NCBI GenBank assembly: GCA_020726505.1
Contig: JAHLEZ010000010.1
Location: 2,604,001-2,668,000, forward strand
Direction of reading: 5' to 3'
From: Leptodontidium sp. MPI-SDFR-AT-0119
Lineage: Eukaryota; Ascomycota; Leotiomycetes; Helotiales; Leptodontidiaceae
Length of the DNA: 64,000 nucleotides
Part shown: positions 1 through 10,834 of the stretch, one piece after another
Numbering within the stretch: the stretch's first letter is position 1
Layout of the letters: the number at the start of each line of letters is the position of its first letter
The notes under the pieces: model-generated
What the model was told of the DNA's origin: nothing
Seen by the model: only the letters and a program-made list of their open reading frames with translations
Database searches by the model: none
Program-made: the position numbers and the translations under genes

Positions 1-1215
1 ACTTCCCTCTCAGCACCATGATATATTTCCAGTTTGTTTTCGCTGCCATTACCATTGTCATCATGGCAGGTGCTTTCCTTGGCCGCATGAACTTTTACGC
101 ATGGATGATCTTCGTTCCTCTCTGGATCACGTTTTCTTATACAGTTGGAGCCTACAGTCTTTGGGGAGGCGGATTCCTCTTCCAGCGAGGCGTGATCGAT
201 TATTCCGGTGGATATGTCATTCATTTGTCTTCCGGAACAGCTGGTTTCGTAGGAGCCCATTGGATCGGCCCGCGCTTGGTAGCTGACCGCGAAGATTCGC
301 GTCCAAATAACATCCTCTGTGTCTTGATCGGAGCAGGCATCCTCTGGATCGGCTGGAATGGTTTCAATGGTGGTGATCCATATGCCGCTTCCGCAGATGC
401 TGGTGCAGCAGTTCTCAACACCAATGTCGCAACTGCTATGTCTCTCCTCTGCTGGACAATCTGCGATATGATCTACTTCAAGAAGCCGTCCGTTATTGGC
501 GCAGTGCAAGGCATGATCACTGGTCTTGTAGCCATCACTCCTGCAGCTGGTGTTGTTGCCGGATGGGGAGCAATCTGCATTGGCTTTGCCAGTGGCACAA
601 TCCCGGTACGTCCCTTTACACACCCATTCATCTAATCAGCAGCTGACTTAAAATTTGCAGTGGGCAAGCATGAACATAATGGGCAAAAAAATCGCCTACT
701 TCCGTAAGATCGACGACACACTCGGCGTCGTCCACACCCACATGGTCGCCGGCTTCGTCGGCGGGATGTGCGTCGGTCTCTTCGCGACCATCGAAGGTTG
801 CGCAGCATTCGGCCTCACCAACCCCGGCGGCGCAATCGAGGGCAATGGCAAGCAAGTATACCTTCAACTCTACGGCGCGCTCTTCGTCATCGGGTGGAAC
901 ATCGTGTGGACATCCCTCATTCTATGCTTCATCAAATATGTATGTCGCATTCCATTGAGGATGAGCGAGGCAGAGTTACTGGCGGGCGACGATGCGATCC
1001 ATGGCGAGGCAGCATATGTCCTTGGTCCGTGTGGGGCGCACGAGCATTTGCTCGCCGGCCACTATATCAAGAGGGCTGAGACGGAACCAGGCGAGTTGGG
1101 CATGGGAGGTGCGATTATCGGACATGATCCGCATGCTGGGGCAATCGCGCCAGTGCACGAGAAGAAGAGCGCTGCTGACAGTGGAACTGGGCCCTCGGAG
1201 ATCAAGCATGATTGA
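1..1215 (+). CDS. Ammonium transporter (Mep/Amt family), 3' part, 5' end outside window
   Basis: Plasma-membrane ammonium permease of the Amt/Mep/Rh family; the start lies upstream of the window. Two exons are visible, 1-605 and 661-1215, joined by a 55-bp intron (GTACGT donor, TTTGCAG acceptor) that restores the family stretch SGTIP-WASMN. Family motifs include [13 protein letters not shown] and [15 protein letters not shown]. Both pore histidines of the twin-His pair seem present (YVIH and HTHMVAG), as in bacterial AmtB and yeast Mep2; Mep1-type proteins have Glu at the first position. Many hydrophobic segments follow. The cytosolic tail has the usual [18 protein letters not shown] region, then a polar end rich in Gly, His and Ser. 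No damage is seen. Family assignment is firm; the paralogue (high-affinity sensor or not) is inference. Confidence 0.93.
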
Positions 1216-2550
1216 TTCAGTTTGCTTTACAAAGCTTGGATGAGGTTGCGAAGTCGATATTCGGGTTGCTTTTGAAGAGGATGATTGTTGAGCATTGCAT
1301 GAGTTGGTAGGAGGAGGAAATTGAGATGATACCATTTCGCTACTTTGAGTAATAATTTTAAATACATACGCCATGTTACTAGACAATCGTTTTCCAAAAA
1401 CACTTAGTAAAATAAAAACCAATTCTAATATGTTTGGAAACATTTTTTCTTCTTTCCACTGAGAGGTAGAGGAGCTGGATTTGGTAATGCAGCACGTGCC
1501 GACACAAACATCAGCAAAGATGAGGGTATTGGTTACCGACCCTGATTACCCATCGAAATGACAAAGGGCAGCTCCATCATCCAATCATAACGAAACATCG
1601 GCGAGTTGACCCATTCAGCGAATCAAAAGCCATCATCACTCGTCCTCGCTTCTGATCAGAGTCACGGGAACTCCTCCACCCCCCCCCCCCCCCCCCCCCC
1701 CTTTTTTTTTTTTAATACAGACTAGATCTACCTGCTGGAAATCCCTTTCAAAATACGTAAGTCGTATCCTATATGCAGCGATATGGTTATGGAGAACTTG
1801 CTAGCAAGACCGCGAGTATGAAGCCTTAGGGGAAAGGAGGAACTGGTGAGGAGACGTGAGAGTGCGTCTCTGGCTTGTGAAGTAACGGGTCCTTTGAAAA
1901 AGTTTCCAATAAGAATCCCACAAAGTGCTGCCCTTTCTCGCATTTTTGGAGTGAGTGATGGAGATACTACTCACTGAGAGTAACAAGGTTGTGGTCTATC
2001 TGTAGGATGGATGCGAATTCATTTATATCTTGAAAGTCTAATGAGTGCTATATGAATGAATTGTGCCATCTAGTGGTTATGGGAGGGGATGAACGTTTTA
2101 TGTTCTTAGCGCTGAATGGTAAGAGGCGTGAGGCTAGGGAGGCTTTGAGCTGATCCCGCACGCACAGCGTCTTCTCATAGCTGGGCTAAGAAGTGAGTCT
2201 TGAAGAATTATGCCTCATGAAAACGCAGACGAACTTTTGATGCGGCAATTATTGATATCTTTGAACTTCTTAATCACGTCGATATGTTGATCACTACCGT
2301 GTTCTCTAAGCTAGACTTTTGAATTGCTTGGCCGGCCTTCCTAAGATCATCTTTCTCAATTCTGCGTCAAACGTCGAACTTCTACCATTAAGGCACAAGG
2401 ACAAAGAAAGAAAGAAGATGAGGAAGAGAGAAATCGGGTGCGGTGAGTTTCCCATGACCTGGAAGTTCCCTTGCCTGACTGGTCGGCCGTCACATCGACT
2501 CTTAGTAAATATGAAAAGCAACCCTAAATTTTGTTCTTACAAGACAATTT
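1216..2550. other. 3' flank of the ammonium transporter, no gene seen
   Basis: About 1.3 kb of ordinary base composition after the transporter stop. No frame with family-like features was found on either strand. It holds a long C-then-T homopolymer, listed separately, and passes into AT-rich RIP-type sequence near 2550. Confidence 0.6.
1679..1713 (+). repeat. Poly-C then poly-T tract (C23 T12)
   Basis: Twenty-three C are followed directly by twelve T, then aatacag. A similar C15-T9 tract lies in an intron at 28007-28030. Such runs can be polymerase-slippage tracts or assembly-uncertain lengths. Confidence 0.9.
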
Positions 2551-3030
2551 AGACACTGAGTTAGATAGGGCTTAAAAGTCTAACCACTATTAGAAAATCA
2601 ACTTCAGTGTAGTTGATTTGTTTCCTCATACAACCTATTAGCGTGGATTTGCTGAGAGGGCTAAGTTGATTTAGCTAAGTTAATTTGTTAAGGTTACGTC
2701 CAAATAAGCTCATATGCGGCTCAAATTCGTGTATAAGTTAGCCCCAGCATATGCGATACTAACCCTAATCAAATATTAACCTAAAGCCTATCGTAGGATT
2801 ATTTATTAAGGCTATTATTTAGTAGATGGATTTTTAATAGGGGAGAGTAAATGTATAAGCTAAGTAAGTAAAATCCCGCCTTAAGTATAAAAATTAGTAT
2901 AAAAATCATAAAATAGTAAAAAAGCGGAAAAAGAGTTTATTTATTTTTATAAATACGTATAAGTTACGAGTATTATTATAGAACGTGTCGAATAAGAAGA
3001 CGTGTAAGGTAGTAGAGTAAATAGTAAAAG
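2551..3030. other. AT-rich RIP-type sequence, no gene recognised
   Basis: AT-rich sequence dense in TAA and TTA, leading up to the first LTR. I could not assign it to an element. Confidence 0.5.
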
Positions 3031-3220
3031 TGTTACGACCTACGATGCGCCTCGTATTCTAACCGACACGGGCTCGTAACATCGCTGGCTATGCGACGGC
3101 GCTAAGCCCAATAGGGAAGACTAAGTGGCGAGCCTGCGACATATTGACGTGAATAGCGTACGACTACGCTAGGCCTTATTAGGAGGGTCCTTTATATATT
3201 TATACTTAATCCCTCCCTTA

Positions 3221-5276
3221 TCCCCTAAGCTGCCGTACAAAACACACTTTTTACAGGGGGGTGGACAGCCTGTGGGGCGCCCTGTAATTTAGCGAGGAAC
3301 ACTAAAAATTGCACTTTATACTAAAAGTATCGTTTTTCCCACTTATATTCAAGCTATTTTATAATATAATGTAAAGTAATTTGTTTTCTTACAAAGTGTA
3401 ACCTCACATTACTTACACTTATATATTATAGCCTTTCTTTTAGTGGTTTGACTAAGATTAACTACTATATTTCCTAAAGTAACTCTTTTTAGTAGAGGAC
3501 TATTACTAAACCTTACCCCTTTATAAGTAACGTAGTCTATTCTCTTTTGTGTTATTATCATTTTAATTAACTCATAGGAATAAACCGGGACCTTTATAGT
3601 AGCTCTAAATAGCTATGAAATACGCCTCTTTCGTAAGTCTAGTATATTACGTCCTATGGCAATTAGTGCGTCTACTACTTGTAACTGGAAATCGACTTAC
3701 GAACGGAGAGAAACGTTTTTTAGCTTGTAATTATTATATTAAGTAATTAAATAATAATTAGAAAGGACAACGAATAATATATATTAGTAAAGAGCTTAAA
3801 TTGGCCCTCGCCGAATACGTCTAAGGCCTCTATTATGCCCCTGAAGTTAATTTCCCAAATCGACGGCTCTTATATAGTGATTATAGGCGTCATATAGCTC
3901 TGGGATATTAAGTGCCTTAGTAAGTTAATTTCCGAATAGAGCTCGAGAGACCTTTATATTTCCGGCTGTCTCTTTTGGTCGTTTTCGTACCTGTAAATCT
4001 GTGCTTTCGCCATCCTAGAATGTTAATATAGCGAGGGCAAAAGCCGAATCTTAAAAGCCTATATAAAGTACGTTTTCCGACTTAGTAGGGATAGTAATTA
4101 TTATCTCTTATAGTATTATATTGGCACCTTTTCCCCGCGTTTTCTTGAGTTTTACAATGTCTTTATAGACACCTAAAGACGTCTTACACGTACTAGTAAT
4201 TATAAAGCCGTGGGACCTCAAATATTCGAGTAATTAAGTAGAGGTAAAGAGGTTGTTAAGGTAGACGTGATATGAGGCTTTTAGTAACTGTGTAAGAAGG
4301 GTTAGTACCACCAATTGAGTTAAGTTGAGTCCTTGAATCTTAGAAGCTCTAAAAGCACCACCTTTCTTCCTTAGTTAGTAGTAAAGCTAGTAGAGAAAGA
4401 AGCCACGTTATATAATAACCTAAATCTTGATTCTGGTAGGTGTTAACTTGTTTGGAATCGTCGTAATAGCCTTTGATCTTTTAGTATATCGAACTATTAC
4501 TTTGTCAACTGTTAATTCCTGGCTAGGTTTCTATAGTTTCAGGTTAACTGTTTAAATATAATTATTTAGAGGTTCTATCTATTAAGATATTAGTATTACA
4601 CACTTAAAATAAGTAAGGAAATTACTCTTTGAAATAGATAAATACTTTCTTTATTACACACTTAGAAGCGCCGCCGCAAAGCTTAGAATCGATTTCGCCC
4701 AAGGACTTTAGAAATAGGGTAAAAAGGGGCTAATAGGCTTGTATTCCAGTAGTCCTCGATCTGATTCAGGGGGTAAACCGTCATGTAAATATACACAGCG
4801 AGGTACAAGTAGATTTCTAATCGACAAGTCTTATACTAGTCCTTTACACGAAGATGCGGCTTTAACTTATAAGGCTATAAAGCCGGCTAGTAAGAGTTTG
4901 TAGCCAAAACGATTGTATTAATTATGTCTTCATTGTAATATTAAGTGAAAAGGGTAATAGGATTATCTAGAGAGTAGTCCTTAAGTAAGTAAATCTTAAA
5001 GTCAAAATCATCGATTTCTATTGCCTTAAATTGAGCCCCTTTTGTATGTAAAGGCTCTATAAGTGGTCGTAAGGTACTTAAATCAGTAAGGTCTGGAAAC
5101 GTAGTCTCAGGCATTGTATTTATATTAAAAATAGGTTTTTTTAGTAGTAAAAGAGGGGTTGTTAATGTTGTTTATTAATCTAGGCTCGCTGGCGCACGGG
5201 CCCGTAGTACAAGCAACCTTAGCGCCCCGCTTCAGCGCTGCACCTTAGAAAAGTGTGTTAACGGCAGCTTAGGGGA
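3221..5276 (-). mobile_element. piggyBac-like DNA transposon nested in an LTR
   Basis: The ends are inverted repeats: TCCCCTAAGCTGCCGT on the left and its complement ACGGCAGCTTAGGGGA on the right, with a further matching AAAAGTGTGTT stretch just inside. The flanks read TTA and TAA, so the duplicated target is at least TA; a canonical TTAA cannot be confirmed after mutation. Near both ends short GC-rich subterminal blocks survive. The interior codes on the minus strand for a piggyBac-type DDE transposase relic. Length is about 2.06 kb, which suits a single-gene element. Confidence 0.75.
3600..5114 (-). pseudogene. RIP-inactivated piggyBac-like (DDE_Tnp_1_7) transposase
   Basis: Read from an ATG at 5114 on the minus strand, a coherent frame starts MPETTFPDLTDLSTLRPL and continues with NQIEDYWNTSLLAPFYPISK and GRNRF, typical of the N-terminal part of piggyBac-family transposases in fungi. 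Near 4470 comes LTVDKVIVRYTKRSKAITTI, the first catalytic Asp region; near 4270 comes KASYHVYLNNLFTS, where the family has D-N-x-F-T-S, so the second catalytic Asp is Asn here (GAC to AAC, a RIP-type change). Further on, LYDAYNHYIRAVDLGNQL-like sequence fits the third Asp region. Many TAG/TAA interrupt it at Gln/Trp codons and at least one frame change occurs. Clearly dead; the family call is good. Confidence 0.75.
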
Positions 5277-5388
5277 TAAAGAGTTCTCCTTTCTTCCTTG
5301 TCTTTTCTTCTCGATTCTGAGCGTAGTTAGAGGCCTAAATATAAAGCTAGAGTCAACTCGCCGTATTAACCTCTTGCCAGCCGTAACA

Positions 5389-6351
5389 ACGCCTTTAATA
5401 CGTCGGTTATTATATTAAAAGTTCTAATATAATTAGGATTTTTATATTAAAAGATAATAGTCTTAGCTTCGTTAATAATATATTAAAAGTAAGTCTTAAT
5501 TTAAGACATCTTATTCTTAAAGTTATTAAAGTATTTTTTTAAGAATAACTTTATATTTATCTTTTAAGTATTATATTTAATATCTCTCTTATAGTTACTA
5601 AAAGGGAGTTAAGAGTATTTGACTTTAAAGGGTTTTATTACTAAGATCGATACATTTAACTTTAGTAAATAGTAGTCGCCGGTTAATTAAAGGTCGGCTA
5701 TAAGAGCACGTGTTAACTAATTAAAAGAAGGGGAAAGAGTACAAATCTCTTAATAAGGGTTATTAATAATATATTAAGTAAAAACTTATATAATAGTAAT
5801 AGGGATAATAAAGCTAACGGAGTCCTTAATTAACTAATCGACCTTTACTTATTAAGCGGGGGTAAAGCCCTTTATATTAATAGGCTCTAGTAATACGTCA
5901 AAGAAACTTTAGGGTTTATTCTTTAAGTCTAAGTTAAATCTATTAAAGTTATTTAGTTTTTTTAAAAGAGTTTCGACTAAAGAGATAAGGGTATTAATAA
6001 AGCCTAGCCGTATAAAGGCGCTTTTTTCTCTAGAGTTTCGCCGACGAGGGGGAGAGGTCGGCAGTAGTAGTAAGGTAAGGTAAAGGGGTATTTAAAGTTA
6101 TTAATCGATTTATTAATTAAATATACGTTCGAAACAGCGACACACGTTAAGTTATAATAAGGTAAGTTAACTACGAGAGAATATTTAGCTTTCTTTAAGA
6201 TAGTCTATTACTAAGGTAAAAAAGTACTTATTTATTAAATAAGTTAAGGTATTAAGGCTCGTTATTGACTTATTACGAGGGCAGGTTAACAAGGCGGCAA
6301 GACTAAGTAAAATATAACGTTTTATAGCGAAGGGGTATTAGTCTTTTCTTA
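5389..6351. other. AT-rich RIP-type block between two opposed LTRs
   Basis: About 960 bp between LTR copies in opposite orientation. A weak plus-strand frame (for example LIDLYLLSGGKALYINRL) could be a gag-like relic of the same retroelement, but no diagnostic motif was found. Confidence 0.4.
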
Positions 6352-6635
6352 TATTACGGCTAATAAGAGGTTAGTACGGCAAGTAGACTCTAGTTTTATA
6401 TTTAGTCTTAATATTACGCTCAGAATCAAGAAGTAAAGACAAAGAGAAAAGCAGGGCTCTCTGTAAGGGAAAGCTCGAGTATAAATACAAGAAGGACCCT
6501 CCTAATAAGGCCTAGCGTAGTCCATGTCGCATCCTCGCCACCTAGTCTTCCCTATTAGGCTTAGCGCCGTCGCATAGCCAGTAATGCTACGAGCCCGTGT
6601 TGGTTAGAATACAAGGCGCATCGTAGGTCGTAACA
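6352..6635 (-). repeat. Inverted copy of the same LTR
   Basis: On the minus strand this reads TGTTACGACC... to ...GCCGTAATA, colinear with the solo LTR at 14496-14809 and the split LTR at 3031-5388. It is in the opposite orientation to the 3031 copy, so the pair is not an ordinary 5'/3' LTR pair; it may be another solo LTR or a rearrangement. Confidence 0.8.
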
Positions 6636-6852
6636 AAGGGTAGACCTTATTAGAACACCCTACTTTAGAGCAGCCTTTCGTAAAGACTTACTATTTGCAA
6701 TCTCATGTAAAGCGCACCTGACGTTACACTCAGTATATTAAGGCTGTATTATATAAACAACTGATATTCCAAATTTGAAAGAAATCGATTAGAGAATTAA
6801 ATAATAATTAATTGTTGAAGTGAAGAGGTAAGAGTGGCGGTGAGGTTGCGCG
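6636..6852. other. Short AT-rich gap, no feature recognised
   Basis: AT-rich remnant between the inverted LTR and the transposon end at 6853-6880. Confidence 0.4.
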
Positions 6853-6880
6853 AGGTGGGCCAAATGGGGGGGTAGGACGT
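6853..6880. repeat. Solo terminal inverted repeat of a mariner-type MITE
   Basis: AGGTGGGCCAAATGGGGG followed by GGTAGGACGT matches the right-hand end of the MITE at 37559-38348, including the terminal ACGT before a TA dinucleotide (6881-6882). The left end of this copy was not found upstream. The broken membrane-protein frame begins only a few bases later. Confidence 0.7.
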
Positions 6881-6884
6881 TAAA

Positions 6885-7745
6885 GTGATGACAGAAGCAA
6901 TGTTGGTTGAGTATATAAAAGGATCAGCAAGCAGAAGGACCATGGCAGCGCTTGTCCTCTGCGATGAAGGTGCCCTCGAATACGGTGCTCAAATAGGCGC
7001 TAAAGGAATTTCCCGAATCCCGATAAAATCCAAAATCGGCGTGGTCCTCTTCCTAGTCGTGTCAATCGCAACTACGATCGTCACAGTCCTCCTGTTCCGG
7101 ATCTGGTCGCGACTTGATGAATCTGATCAGTACGTCCTGTATTCCGTGGCTGCATCGCTGCCATTCATCTTCGCAAGAGTTATATATGGGTTCCTGGGGG
7201 CCTGGGTGCCGGATCCGAGTTTTGCGTTCTTTCAAGGGAGTGTGCTGCTTCAGGGCTGTATGTCAATACTGCCAGAGATGATGATCGTGATCATCTACTC
7301 TATCCTCGGCATTGTCCTTCCTCATCGCTTCAAGCCCCTTGTACCAGACGAAATCAAAGAAAAGCAAGAATATCGCAAAACAAAAATAGTGTTCGTCAAG
7401 CCTTAGAAAGTAGTGGACGTGGAGAAAAGCTCAGCTTCAACGACTGATGTACTGGTAGATGCAGATCTGGATGATACGGATGTGGATAGTGCTAGTATTC
7501 AGGGAAGACAGGGCGACGACTTTAGAGAGAGTGGAGAGGAGAAATACGTGCCGATCGGAGTGAGGGAGAGTGCAGTGGGTGAGAGATATCTGGGGATTGT
7601 CACGAGCGAGTATTTGCCACCATTGACGAAGATCGATTCGGCGATTGTGTTTGATGATAGGTTTTATCTCTGTTTGAATTTACATTGCCTTCCTTCATCT
7701 ACCTTCCAAAGCGCGACTTTCAAATGTGGTATGGCGAAATTGTAG
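6885..7745 (+). pseudogene. 5'-truncated integral membrane protein, DUF7702-like, with in-frame stop
   Basis: The frame 6885-7406 codes for about 173 residues with three clear membrane segments (roughly residues 48-70, 80-102 and 122-146). The pattern LPFIFARVIYGFLG ... MSILPEMMIVIIYSILG resembles the C-terminal half of fungal seven-TM DUF7702 proteins, which usually have several more TM segments upstream; those are missing. A transposon end lies four bases before the first ATG. At 7404-7406 a TAG ends the frame, yet the same frame stays open to 7745 as an acidic Asp/Ser/Glu-rich tail, which suggests a recent CAG-to-TAG change. No function is known to me for the family. Confidence 0.5.
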
Positions 7746-8416
7746 AAGCCAGCCGAGGGTTCGTTCAAAAATCTCATGTACTCAAATGTATTTGATATCC
7801 TTGACCAGATGCATCAATGCGCTCAAAACTTGTCGTTAGGCTAAAGCAATCTGGCTTTGTTGAGCTCAACCACATATCTGTCGCGCTATTTGCACTTTCG
7901 CTCATCACCTAAGCAGCAAGAACTTGCCCGTATCTACGATTCATTCGCACACTCTGATCGTCGTCGACAGCACAGGCGGATTGCAACTTTCAACCTGTTT
8001 GCCGTAGGTGGATGACATACGATATTGGCCCATCACGGGTGGTGGTCAGCCAGCAAAATAGATACATTGCTAATCATTAAAGGCCCAAATGTTCGAGCTA
8101 AGTGTTTCCGACACGGGATGAGTACTGGGGCAACACGATCCGAAGCTGAACTCAAAGCTACTGACTAGACTACATCATCCGTACCGTGTAATATTCATTA
8201 AGTATTCATACTCCTCGACATCATTCATTAAGTATTCATACTCCTCGACATCATTCGGCTAGGTCTCCTGGGTGTAATTATTAATTCCGGCAAATCACGA
8301 CCTGGAACGTTGTAATGATGCGAGTTAGGCGTATTCAGCTGCGCTGAATATTGTAATCGTTTGGTCTAGTTGGTACAGTTGGTGTGAGCCTAACCTCAGC
8401 TGCATCACAAACGTGC
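7746..8416. other. Intergenic region, no gene seen
   Basis: Normal-composition spacer between the truncated membrane-protein gene (+) and the end of the GH127 gene (-). It holds one tandem duplication at 8193-8252. Confidence 0.6.
8193..8252. repeat. 30-bp tandem duplication, two copies
   Basis: The unit attcattaagtattcatac plus tcctcgacatc is present twice in a row without mismatch, so the duplication is probably young. Confidence 0.9.
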
Positions 8417-10834
8417 CTATGGCACGCGTAACTTCAACGTGGGAAGCTCAGTCATTCGAATTTTGGCACTTCCATAAGGGACGAGCTTCGCCTCGAATGG
8501 ATCACCCAAACATTTTCGGTCTGCACCCACAGGAGGAGCTACAGGGATAGATCCAGGTGCCAATAATGGCCAGTTGATCGCGCAAGCCCGAACAGTCATA
8601 GAGGTAGGCGGCGCTCCAGGAGCAAAGATTGGTCCAGGCATGTCTACGGGATTGCCGTTTAAGGTATAGTTGACCGGGTTCGCCTGTACAAACTTTATTG
8701 TCGCGGGATCGATAGCGACTGCCCATTCTGTCTGGTTGAGCATCGTGTAGTCCCGGGACTGAGCTGGAGCGTATCCTCCCGGGTAAAGTTCGCCCGTGCG
8801 GTAATTATGTGGTCCTGTAGAAGTAACTCCTGCGTCAATCTGCAGAGCGTAGACAAGCTGCCCGCGCAAGACAGCAATAGTATCATGTTCTCGGGCTGTG
8901 GTTCGTATGTCGGTACCTAGTGTGTACATAAGGCGAGTTGAGCCCGCAGGAATCGCCATTTCGAGCTGTCCAGACGACACATCCGTTGTACTGACGCCTG
9001 CACTCGCGAGCTGTGCAGATGTTGCCCATTCTGGAACACGGACCTTGAAGGTGATAGACTTGTCGGTTGTGATGTCGTAAAAAAGCACATCTTCGAAAGG
9101 ATAATTGGTCTGACACTCCACCATGACCTGAGCACCGTTCTTAAGTGTAGTCTGCACCGTGGCTGGGCTCAATAGTGCGTGTACTATGCAATCGTTCCCA
9201 GCGGTAACGAATGTAGACTGCAAAAACTTTGGTAAGCCTTGTGGGTGATTGACTGTACAACATGGGTAGTCTGGCTCCAATCCCTGTGTTCTGTAGTCAG
9301 CGACTGCTATGAGCACTAATACACCTACTAAGTTAGTTCGCGGGACTTACATAGGTTTGACCAACAGTGTTGACGTTTGAGAATGGCGTCACACTTAGAT
9401 TCTTGGAAAACGGTTGGTTGCTTTCGCTCATGTATACATGTGACCACCAGTCGCTGGTCATGGCTCCGGGCAGGGCATTGAAAGCGGACATTTCAGCCGA
9501 GTCTGCAAAGGAGCTGTCGCCGATTGCGCGGTAGTTGTATGCCTGCGAAAAAATGACTTCTACAGCAGTGCAGGTCTCGGAACCTGACCACGGGTCTAGT
9601 CCAACTTGACCCTCGTCTGCAATGATCGAACCATAGGTAGATCCATGATACTGGAATGTCCAGTTACTCTGATCCCAATCAGCGGTGACATTATGTAAAA
9701 TTTTGTTGGGAACTTACACCATCTCTAGCTGTCTGTACGAGACTGTCGTTGTACGTGTAGCGACGAATGACTGCAGGGGCCTTAAGACCTAGAGCACCAG
9801 TGTTATGAGTGCTGCCCGACGAATTACTAGGGCTAACTAACGCACCTTCACCGACATTGACGCCATGGACGAACTGGTATGGGATGTCCGGATAGTCGCG
9901 AACGTCACCAGTTGGATACACCCCTTTGACGAACCAATCTTCCCAATTCCAGCCGCAGCCATGAAGGAGATTCATGCCTTCCAACAGCTTGGCTTCGTTG
10001 CCTTGAGGGTGCTTGTCGTATAGCCATTGAAGGGAGTAAATCATCTCTTGGACCCGCCCTCGTCCCCAGAAATAATAACCATCGTTGAGCACAGTATTTG
10101 CTGCCTGAAGCTGCTCGCCGGTGCAATTGTTGCTCAACATCTATGTTGGTCAGAACATTGAGAGGATTGTCCAACGACTCGCAGCACACTCACTGTAACT
10201 TGTAGGTTGTTGAACTTGTGCATAGCATCAACGATCGGTTGTTCCCAGGTTTTGTTTGCATCAGCTAGGTTAGTCCATGCAAAGAAGACGAGACTTCGAG
10301 CCCAAATCATGCGGTAGCCGCCTCCGGGACCGTCTGCTTCTGGACCAATCCACCCATCCGGTTTGACCATGTTTTTCTTCTCATCGTGTTAGTCGGGTGC
10401 TTACTGACGGATAGATTTGACAAACCATGAGATAGTCCATAGCCTCATGTACCTGAGCCTTCAAACGCGGGTCATCAAGCACGTAAGCTAGAGGTACCAG
10501 ACCGTTGAGCCAGTATGGAAAAGCCTCATTCAACCCGCTATATTCTTGATCGCCACCAAGCCAACTTGAGCGATGAACATAGTTCCAGAAATCATATAAA
10601 TGTCCGGCAAGTCCAGCAGCCTCTGTTTCTAACTCCTGTCGCAACCAACCGTTCGGCGTAATGGATCCCAATGGAATATCATCATACACAAAGGGCACGA
10701 CTGCTTCGTATCAGTTTCATGCGGTATACACGCCACGCTCAAGGACACTCACGAGGCTCTGCAGTTGCTGTATACACGAGAGGAGTCGATGCCGGAAGCA
10801 AAGCCAACAATGCTTGAGTCCAAATGCGAACCAT
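8417..10834 (-). CDS. Secreted GH127-type beta-L-arabinofuranosidase, six exons
   Basis: Model: complement(8417-9283, 9351-9668, 9718-10140, 10194-10379, 10426-10700, 10753-10834), 2151 nt, 716 residues, all phases consistent. The first exon is a signal peptide (MVRIWTQALLALLPAS...). The mature protein starts with the family-like PLGSITPNGWLRQELETEAA; then DGWIGPE, WGRGRVQEMIYSLQWLYDKH, the E-T-C of SGSETCTAVE and the twin Cys of DYPCCTVNHPQG. In characterised GH127 enzymes the equivalent Glu, Cys and Cys-Cys bind zinc and one Cys is the nucleophile; all four are present. It should release terminal L-arabinofuranose from plant cell-wall polymers or glycoproteins. The 46-bp intron at 10380-10425 (GTTTGT donor) is the least certain. 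The final exon is a beta-rich region ending RMTELPTLKLRVP. Confidence 0.88.

Larger units (their letters stand above)
3031..5388 (+). repeat. LTR of a retroelement, split by a nested piggyBac-like transposon
   Basis: The sequence starts TGTTACGACC and ends CCGTAACA, matching the complete solo LTR at 14496-14809. LTR sequence occupies 3031 to about 3220 and 5277-5388 (about 300 bp in all); the middle 2.06 kb is a DNA transposon. Differences from the solo LTR are mostly C/T or G/A transitions. No matching 5-bp duplication flanks it (aaaag before, acgcc after), so it may be one LTR of a decayed element rather than a solo LTR. Confidence 0.8.

Noticed and set aside
7413..7745. Separate acidic small protein gene
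   Set aside because: It has no ATG and is in the same frame as the membrane protein just after its stop; better explained as the severed tail of that gene.
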